Positions 1-4,199 of a stretch of 6,730 bases of DNA are shown here, piece by piece. Source of the DNA: CAZGUX01 sp046160045 (lineage in GTDB: Bacteria > Acidobacteriota > Terriglobia > Bryobacterales > Bryobacteraceae); contig JBJXGR010000346.1 of NCBI GenBank assembly GCA_046160045.1, positions 1 to 6,730 of the forward strand, in the 5' to 3' direction. How positions within the stretch are numbered: the first letter of the stretch is position 1; every line of letters begins with the position of its first letter. Under the pieces are notes generated by a model that was not told where the DNA came from, did not search any database, and saw nothing but the letters and a program-made list of their open reading frames with translations. Made by a program: the position numbers and the translations under genes.

Positions 1-28
1 GGGTGGGGGCTCTTTTAGTATCCGCCTG

Positions 29-49
29 CCCTCGACCCCCACCCATCCC
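29..49 (-). other. Putative G-quadruplex motif (minus strand)
   Basis: On the plus strand there are four C tracts: 29-31, 36-40, 42-44 and 47-49. Read on the minus strand this is GGG-AT-GGG-T-GGGGG-TCGA-GGG, with loops of 2, 1 and 4 nt, which satisfies the canonical G3+N1-7 quadruplex pattern. The motif overlaps the right arm (36-44) of the GGGTGGGGG/CCCCCACCC inverted repeat, so hairpin and quadruplex forms would be mutually exclusive. The pattern is seen directly; folding and function are not shown. Confidence 0.5.
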
Positions 50-55
50 GGCCGC

Positions 56-81
56 ACCCAAATCCTGATCGGCATTTGGGT
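56..81. repeat. Perfect 8-bp inverted repeat, 10-nt loop
   Basis: ACCCAAAT at 56-63 pairs exactly with ATTTGGGT at 74-81 around a 10-nt loop. No T tract follows on either strand, so a classical intrinsic terminator is not supported. It may be part of a dispersed palindromic repeat together with the inverted repeat at 1-44. Confidence 0.5.
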
Positions 82-212
82 ACCCCGCCTCGCACAGGCT
101 CCGGCTGAGCCCTCGTGGCAGCAGGAGCGAGCAGGAGGAGGTTCGCCCCGAGGGTAGCTTGCTGTCACCTTGCCTCAAGAAAAGCTCAGCCGTTGGTGAC
201 TTGGCTTTGGGA

Positions 213-247
213 AAACCGGGAAAACCGGGACAGCTATGAATTCCCGA
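213..247 (+). repeat. Left terminal inverted repeat of MITE-like element
   Basis: This 35-bp arm includes AAACCGGG and CCGGGACAG and ends in ATGAATTCCCGA. It is the inverted counterpart of 402-436 with three mismatches. Similarity stops at 248/401 inside and at 212/437 outside. Confidence 0.75.
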
Positions 248-401
248 TTTGAGGCTACGGCGCGGGGATTGCCATTGGGGGGAGAGGGGTTACGCCGGCC
301 GCTGGAAGAAGAGACCGGCCGGTGTTTAGATTTAGAGATGCGGGCTCCCAGTCGTCCGGCGAGGAAGAAGGAGCCGGCGTCCGAGGTGGTCCCGTTGGAA
401 T

Positions 402-436
402 TCGGGAATTCATAACTGTCCCGGTTTCACCGGTTT
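402..436 (-). repeat. Right terminal inverted repeat of MITE-like element
   Basis: Reverse-complemented, this arm reads AAACCGGTGAAACCGGGAC and then continues as the left arm does through ATGAATTCCCGA. The outer end is only 6 bp from the first recognisable transposase codon at 443. Confidence 0.75.
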
Positions 437-442
437 CAACAC

Positions 443-640
443 TTGATCGAGCAGGATCATCGAAGAGTTAAGCAGCGATTGCGGCCGATGCTGGAGCTGA
501 AAAGTTTCCCGACGGCCGGCATTGTGATCAGCGGTATCGAACTGGCAGAAAAGATCAAGAAGGGGCATTTCGAGATGGGCCAGTTGGGCGGGCCTGCGGC
601 GACGATGCCAGAGATCTGGCGAGCGCCGCTCGCCGCGTGA
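443..640 (+). pseudogene. IS6-family transposase, C-terminal remnant
   Basis: The reading frame from 443 (TTG) to TGA at 638-640 gives 65 residues. It starts with IEQDHRRVKQRLRPM, followed by LKSF, SGIELAEKIKKG and TMPEIW. This is the end of an IS6/IS26-type DDE transposase: the E of EQDH is the expected third catalytic acid, and the 'RPM..KSF..A...SGIE....IKKG' stretch is typical of the family tail. Full-length enzymes are roughly 220-250 residues, so the N-terminal DNA-binding region and both catalytic aspartates are absent. An in-frame TAA lies upstream at 413-415, inside the MITE-like repeat. The TTG is the first codon of the surviving fragment, not a credible start, and no ribosome-binding site is evident. 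The fragment is almost certainly inactive. The family call is recognition from memory of the motif, not a search result. Confidence 0.8.
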
Positions 641-696
641 TTGAAATCGGAATCAATTGACATGCCGGCCGCGGCCGAATTTGAGGCAAGTTGCAA

Positions 697-710
697 TTTG
701 CACCAGAGCC
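697..710 (-). repeat. IS6-type right terminal inverted repeat
   Basis: TTTGCACCAGAGCC on the plus strand is GGCTCTGGTGCAAA when read inward. It differs by one base from the GGCTCTGTTGCAAA pattern I know for IS6-family ends. It lies 57 bp after the transposase stop codon. Its presence defines the outer boundary of the IS remnant. Confidence 0.65.
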
Positions 711-828
711 GCACGAGGAGCACTGAATGTAGTAGCAGCGGCGGCCGATCGGAAGGAGCCTTCCGCGGAAGCAGGGCTGGAATCGAGCAGAACGATTGTG
801 CGGATGGCGTGGGGCCGGGAAGTAACCG
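711..828. other. Intergenic spacer with short palindromes
   Basis: No gene is supported here. GGAAGG-AG-CCTTCC (751-764) and the perfect palindrome CTTCCGCGGAAG (760-771) overlap, so only one can form a hairpin at a time. They lie about 60 bp beyond the 3' end of the minus-strand regulator gene. They lack a T tract, so calling them a terminator is not justified. AGTAACCGTTACT (821-833) is a 6-bp inverted repeat with a one-base centre that includes the regulator's stop codon. Confidence 0.4.
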
Positions 829-3111
829 TTACTTGAAATCCCGAATCAGTGCCAGGTCGATCTGCTGGTCCGTTGTGGCCCAGACAATTCTCGTTTCATC
901 CGGCGACACGGTAAGACCTGACAAAATCGAGATCGCACGCCCGCCCGGCATGGGGAGGACACCCAATTTCCTGGAAGGTCCCCCGCGAAAGGGCAACCGG
1001 TACAGAGCGTTATCTTTGTCTTTAACAAAGTAGAGGGCGCCATTTGTCACGGCAGCACCAGTAAATGAAATGCCTTCTTCGATGATCTCCGCCGGCCCTC
1101 CGGTCCGCGAAAGCCGGAAGATAGATTGAGGGTTCCCTCGCCTTGCGCAATAAATGCTCTCACCGTCCGGATCCTCGCCAAAAGCAAAATATCTGTCGCC
1201 GGCCATAAGCCGTACCGGCTCGCCGCCATCCGTACGCATCCGCCAGAACTGAAATCCGGAGTTGAAATAAACGAACTTCCCGTCTCTGGACCACATCGGA
1301 AAAACCGCAAGCCGGTTGCCCGCGGGAAGCTGCTTAGAGGGTCCGCCTGCGCTTGGCACGATCGCCGACCCCAAAGGAGTGAAGTTTGCGGAGGCATAGG
1401 CCAATTGGCTCCCATCGGGAGACCAAACCGGCTTGTGAAGAACTCGCGCATTGTTCGTGATTCGCCTCGCTTCACCGCCATCCAGTCCGGCGACCCAAAT
1501 TTCCGGCTGCCCGCTGCGAAGGGAAACGAAGGCGACGGATGTTCCGTCCGGCGAGAAAGCGGGATGTGCGTCGGATCGGCTGGAAGGTGAAAGTTCGGAC
1601 GCATCCGTCAAGGTATCCAAACGGGCTTGCCACATCCTGGCTTTTCCGCTGCTGCTGGTCCCATAGAGCAGCATCGCCCTGCCGGAGGAATCCGGCCGCG
1701 AAACGGTGACGCTACTGCATTCGTCTGAGCTGATCGGTGTCAAGTTCCCGGGTCGTGCTGGCATTCTGAACAATCGAGTCCGACCGACCACACCTTCGAT
1801 ATTGGAGGTCCCCGCCCAGCCATCCTCCGTGCAAGACACGAGGTCCTTGCCGTTCGGAGTCCAAGCGAGAGCCAGAGATCCTCCCGGCGGCCTTTGGATC
1901 AACAGAGGCGCCCCTTCCGGCCGGCCGGCCGTGTTCAACCGTTGCAGTAGGATTTCAGAGGTGACGGTCTGCGCAGCCGCGGGGCGGCTATTGAAAACAA
2001 ATGCCCGTCCATCCGGGGAAACGCTGGCGCCGAACGATGCTCTGGCCGGATCGGTGACTGGAAGTGCGTCTCCGGTGAGAGAAATCCGGCGGATAATCAG
2101 GGAGGCGCCGCTGGGGGAAGTGGACGCCAGAAGCCACTGGCCGTCCGGGCCCCAACTTACGTGTTGGCGAGTAGGGAGTAACCGCAAGGACGAAGACAGC
2201 CGGATGAGGCGGCGATCCGGCCCCCCCGCCGGCGCGATCAAATGAAGCCAGGTTTCACCCTCTGGCGTGCGCCGGAGAAAAGCGATGTTCTTGCCGTCCG
2301 GTGACCAGGCCGGACCGTAGTTGAAGTACGGCTCCTTGACAACTAAGGGTGTGACTTTCTCCGATTCCGGGTCGGTTTGTTTAATGTAGATGCCGCTCTT
2401 CGAACTCTCTGGATGTCCCCAGTAGAAGGCCACCTGCTTCCCATCGGGCGAAAACGAGGCGCCGTACTCCGAGCCGGGAAGCGAAGTGAAAGGAACAGGA
2501 GCAGGGAGAAGCGCGGGAGGGCGCTGGAAAAAGAGCCACGCGAAAGCGGCGGCGGCCGTGAGCCCAAGTGCGGCGCCCATCTTCGCCCAAGGCATCCGGC
2601 GTCCAGGTGTCCCGGCTGCCGCTCCAAGCGGTTTGAGTCTCACAGTCTGGGCGATATCGGAAACGGCGAGCGGCGCCTCGGCTCGTGCGGCAGCCCGTTC
2701 CGCCGCCGGCGCGACCAACCCAGCACCGTTCGCGCTCCGTCTCCGGGACGATAATGTAACGGCCTCCGGCTCTACCACGGGTGCGATGAAACGGTACCCC
2801 CGCCTCGGAACCGTTTCGATAAACCGGGGGTTGGATGGCGTGTCGCAAAGCGTTTCGCGTAGCTTGTTGATCGCCGTATTCAGGCTCTGATCAAAATCGA
2901 CGAACGTCTCCGGCTCCCAAATTGCCGACCGCAACTGTTCGCGCGTCACCAACTCGCCCGGGCGGATGAGCAGCGTGGCAAGAATCTGAAACGGTTGGCC
3001 GCCCAGCTTCAGCCGGATCCCATCGCGATACAGCTCGCCCGAGCCGAGATTGGCCTGAAAAGCGCCGAACTGTACGATGCGCCGATCCATCCGCAGGGAA
3101 GTATAACACAT
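829..3111 (-). CDS. Membrane-anchored winged-helix regulator with TolB-like beta-propeller domain
   Basis: A 760-residue protein. Residues about 14-111 form an OmpR/ToxR/CadC-type winged helix (Trans_reg_C), with the recognition-helix segment FDQSLNTAINKLRETL at 73-88 and the wing RFIETVPRRGYRF at 96-108. An Ala/Arg/Pro-rich linker (112-172) leads to one hydrophobic segment at about 175-195. The rest is a TolB/PD40-like propeller region. Clear (W/F/V)SPDG-type motifs begin at 220, 269, 320, 364, 417, 519, 563, 607, 646 and 735, and weaker ones lie near 468 and 687. The layout predicts DNA binding in the cytoplasm and sensing or protein contact in the periplasm. No receiver or kinase domain is present, so it resembles a one-component, ToxR-like regulator. 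Its ligand and target are unknown. The start is uncertain: ATG at 3111 has GAGG directly abutting it, while ATG at 3090 (MDRRIVQFG) gives the usual distance to the first strand but has no clear ribosome-binding site. It is transcribed divergently from the TonB-dependent receptor. Confidence 0.9.
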   Translation of the reverse strand: MCYTSLRMDRRIVQFGAFQANLGSGELYRDGIRLKLGGQPFQILATLLIRPGELVTREQLRSAIWEPETFVDFDQSLNTAINKLRETLCDTPSNPRFIETVPRRGYRFIAPVVEPEAVTLSSRRRSANGAGLVAPAAERAAARAEAPLAVSDIAQTVRLKPLGAAAGTPGRRMPWAKMGAALGLTAAAAFAWLFFQRPPALLPAPVPFTSLPGSEYGASFSPDGKQVAFYWGHPESSKSGIYIKQTDPESEKVTPLVVKEPYFNYGPAWSPDGKNIAFLRRTPEGETWLHLIAPAGGPDRRLIRLSSSLRLLPTRQHVSWGPDGQWLLASTSPSGASLIIRRISLTGDALPVTDPARASFGASVSPDGRAFVFNSRPAAAQTVTSEILLQRLNTAGRPEGAPLLIQRPPGGSLALAWTPNGKDLVSCTEDGWAGTSNIEGVVGRTRLFRMPARPGNLTPISSDECSSVTVSRPDSSGRAMLLYGTSSSGKARMWQARLDTLTDASELSPSSRSDAHPAFSPDGTSVAFVSLRSGQPEIWVAGLDGGEARRITNNARVLHKPVWSPDGSQLAYASANFTPLGSAIVPSAGGPSKQLPAGNRLAVFPMWSRDGKFVYFNSGFQFWRMRTDGGEPVRLMAGDRYFAFGEDPDGESIYCARRGNPQSIFRLSRTGGPAEIIEEGISFTGAAVTNGALYFVKDKDNALYRLPFRGGPSRKLGVLPMPGGRAISILSGLTVSPDETRIVWATTDQQIDLALIRDFK

Positions 3112-3259
3112 CCTCGGCGGACTAGAACTCCACTCAAAGTACTTTATTTCATACGGTTACACACTAAGAAAACTTTAAGGCCGCAAGAATGGACTTCTGG
3201 ACGCCTTCGGGCCAAAGTAGAAATCTACCAAACTAGGGCATCGAAATCAGGAGGTTTGC
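3112..3259. promoter_or_regulatory. Divergent intergenic region with candidate operator
   Basis: This 148-bp region separates the regulator (leftward) from the receptor (rightward), so both promoters are expected here. It is visibly more AT-rich in 3134-3180 than its surroundings. AAAGTACTTT at 3136-3145 is a perfect 10-bp palindrome, and AAAGTA recurs at 3214-3219 just before a GTAGA-AA-TCTAC inverted repeat (3217-3228). I could not find a convincing -35/-10 pair on either strand. The best minus-strand candidate, TTAAAG with TATGAA at about 19-nt spacing, is weak. Assigning these repeats as operators of the adjacent regulator is inference. Confidence 0.45.
3249..3254 (+). promoter_or_regulatory. 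Shine-Dalgarno sequence of the receptor gene
   Basis: AGGAGG lies 5 nt before the ATG at 3260. This is a near-perfect anti-SD match at workable spacing, and it fixes the start of the TonB-dependent receptor in agreement with the signal peptide that follows. Confidence 0.85.
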
Positions 3260-4195
3260 ATGTTTTCCCAGACTCTTTGTAATGAAGGCAAGCGATGGCT
3301 GGCGGCATCCGTCCTGGCGGTAGCTCTGGCGTTCAGCTTGCCGGCCCAGACATCGGCCACGGGCGCCATTGTAGGCGCCGTCACCGAGACAAGCGGCGCC
3401 GCGGTCGAGGGTGCCGCGCTCTTACTGGTCCAATCCGGCTCTAACACGTCCCGTACCGCGCGTAGCGGCCAGGGAGGCCAATTCACGTTCGTCGGTGTTT
3501 CACCCGGCAAGTACGGGCTCACAGTGTCAATGTCCGGCTTTCGGCAGGCGGTGATCCAGGACTTCCAAGTGGATGTGGCCAAATCGTACACACTCGATGT
3601 GAAGCTGGAGCTCGGAGTAGTCACGGAGACAATTACCGTGACGCCGGGCGGCAGCGCGGAACTGCAAACCCTGGATGCCACTGTTGGCGCGGTGATTAAA
3701 GGTGAACCGCTATTGCGGCTGCCGACAATCAACCGGAGCGCTGGCGCGCTGCTAACATTGCAGCCGCTGGTTACTCCCTCGCGGGGAGCGCCAAACCAAG
3801 GGCAAGGCGGGCAGACAGCTGGTGCGCGCAGCGATCAGAACACGTTTTATCTCGACGGTTCAGACGTAACTGACCTTCAGTCCGGCACCGTCACTTTCGC
3901 CCGGCCCGCAGTGGACTGGAGCGGACCCGTGCCGATGATCCCGGTGCCGCTGGAGAGCGTGGAAGAGTTCCGCGTTTCCACCACCAATCCGAATGCCACT
4001 TTCGGCCGATCCTCCGGCGGTCAAGTAAGCATGGTGACCAAGCGTGGCGGCAACAACGCCCACGGCTCGGCATATGGGTATCACCAGAACGACAATTTGA
4101 ACGCCAACACCTGGACATTCAACCGGCTGGGAATCAAGCGGCCGGAATTGAAGGATAACCGCTTTGGCGTCTCACTGGGCGGGCCGGTGATTTAA
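3260..4195 (+). CDS. TonB-dependent receptor, Oar-like, N-terminal part (frameshifted)
   Basis: 311 codons encode the export signal, accessory domain and plug of an outer-membrane TonB-dependent receptor. Residues 1-30 are a signal peptide: basic GKRW, a hydrophobic stretch ASVLAVALAFSL, then PAQ. Residues about 35-115 are a carboxypeptidase-regulatory-like Ig fold (GAIVGAVTETSGAAVEGA, then GQFTFVGVSPGKYGLTVSMSGF). The plug follows, with conserved family signatures: VTETITVTP, QNTFYLDGSDVTD around 193-205, and FGRSSGGQVSMVTKRGG at 248-264. The frame ends with RFGVSLGGPVI and then TAA, where relatives continue 'KDKTFLYG.YEG'. That continuation is found one base out of frame immediately downstream, so this is not a natural C-terminus. 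Such receptors are thought to take up large or scarce substrates such as oligosaccharides, peptides or siderophores. The substrate here cannot be read from the sequence. As it stands the product would lack a barrel. Confidence 0.88.
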   Translation: MFSQTLCNEGKRWLAASVLAVALAFSLPAQTSATGAIVGAVTETSGAAVEGAALLLVQSGSNTSRTARSGQGGQFTFVGVSPGKYGLTVSMSGFRQAVIQDFQVDVAKSYTLDVKLELGVVTETITVTPGGSAELQTLDATVGAVIKGEPLLRLPTINRSAGALLTLQPLVTPSRGAPNQGQGGQTAGARSDQNTFYLDGSDVTDLQSGTVTFARPAVDWSGPVPMIPVPLESVEEFRVSTTNPNATFGRSSGGQVSMVTKRGGNNAHGSAYGYHQNDNLNANTWTFNRLGIKRPELKDNRFGVSLGGPVI

Positions 4196-4199
4196 GGAT
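4187..4199 (+). other. Frameshift site: one extra base in the receptor gene
   Basis: The sequence GTG ATT TAA GGA ends the first frame. Removing one T from the TTT at 4191-4193 gives GTG ATT AAG GAT AAA, which encodes VIKDK, exactly the conserved family continuation. Both sides carry strong receptor homology, with no overlap and no missing residues, so a single-base insertion is the simplest account. The run of only three T is short for a homopolymer sequencing error. A true disabling mutation, a sequencing or assembly error and recoding cannot be told apart from the sequence alone. Confidence 0.85.

Larger units (their letters stand above)
1..212. other. Gene-free left flank with C-rich and hairpin-forming DNA
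   Basis: I see no supportable gene here on either strand. The stretch begins with a perfect 9-bp inverted repeat, GGGTGGGGG at 1-9 and CCCCCACCC at 36-44. A second perfect 8-bp inverted repeat follows at 56-63/74-81. Further right, GTCACC (164-169) and GGTGAC (195-200) form a weak 6-bp inverted repeat, and GCAGGAG occurs twice (121-127 and 131-137). The mixture looks like non-coding, repeat-derived DNA next to the mobile-element remnants. I cannot assign it to a named repeat family, and its left end lies outside the window. Confidence 0.5.
213..436. mobile_element. MITE-like element with 35-bp terminal inverted repeats
   Basis: The arms 213-247 and 402-436 are inverted copies matching at 32 of 35 positions; the mismatched pairs are 220/429, 221/428 and 234/415. 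The 224-bp element encodes no transposase, so it would need to be moved in trans by a related element, as MITEs are. The left outer end is a tandem of AAAACCGGG (212-220 and 221-229), and the right arm keeps a decayed version of this. The inner part contains a CCGGCC/GGCCGG hairpin around 294-322. I see no target-site duplication: the flanks CTTTGGGA and CAACACTT differ. The arms contain a GGGACAG core. From memory, similar short motifs border some Y1/HUH (REP-associated) transposase genes, but this link is uncertain. The alternative is a solo, internally deleted IS. Confidence 0.7.
443..710 (+). mobile_element. Truncated IS6-family insertion sequence (right end)
   Basis: The remnant comprises the transposase tail (443-640), about 56 bp of non-coding DNA with a 12-bp CGGCCGCGGCCG palindrome (666-677), and a right terminal repeat. 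The minus-strand end reads GGCTCTGGTGCAAA (710 to 697), close to the GGCTCTGTTGCAAA-type ends of IS6-family elements. The distance from stop codon to end is compatible with that family. No matching left end occurs upstream in the window, and transposase similarity stops abruptly at the MITE-like element. The 5' two thirds have therefore been deleted or displaced. Target duplication cannot be tested with one end missing. Confidence 0.7.

Noticed and set aside
56..81. Intrinsic terminator at the 8-bp inverted repeat
   Set aside because: There is no T tract on either side, and no gene ends nearby in the window.
1..828. CRISPR array, tRNA or rRNA in the gene-free left part
   Set aside because: The repeats are inverted pairs or single short duplications with no regular spacing. 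I saw no tRNA-like cloverleaf or rRNA signature.
641..1033. Plus-strand 130-codon open frame across the end of the regulator gene
   Set aside because: It begins in the IS remnant and runs antisense into the regulator gene. The residue composition is without domains, and there is no convincing ribosome-binding site.
2381..2848. Minus-strand 155-codon open frame inside the regulator gene
   Set aside because: It overlaps the winged-helix, linker and first propeller repeats in another frame. It is Arg-rich and low-complexity, as expected of a shifted reading of GC-rich DNA.
3260..4195. A complete 311-residue secreted protein in its own right
   Set aside because: The sequence stops in the middle of a conserved receptor motif, and the missing continuation follows directly in the next frame.
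4184..4199. Programmed +1 frameshift, as in the RF2 gene, at ATT TAA G
   Set aside because: The P-site tRNA(Ile) would have to re-pair from AUU to UUU with a first-position mismatch. The stop is UAA and not the UGA C context, and there is no internal Shine-Dalgarno sequence at the right spacing. A plain insertion is simpler.
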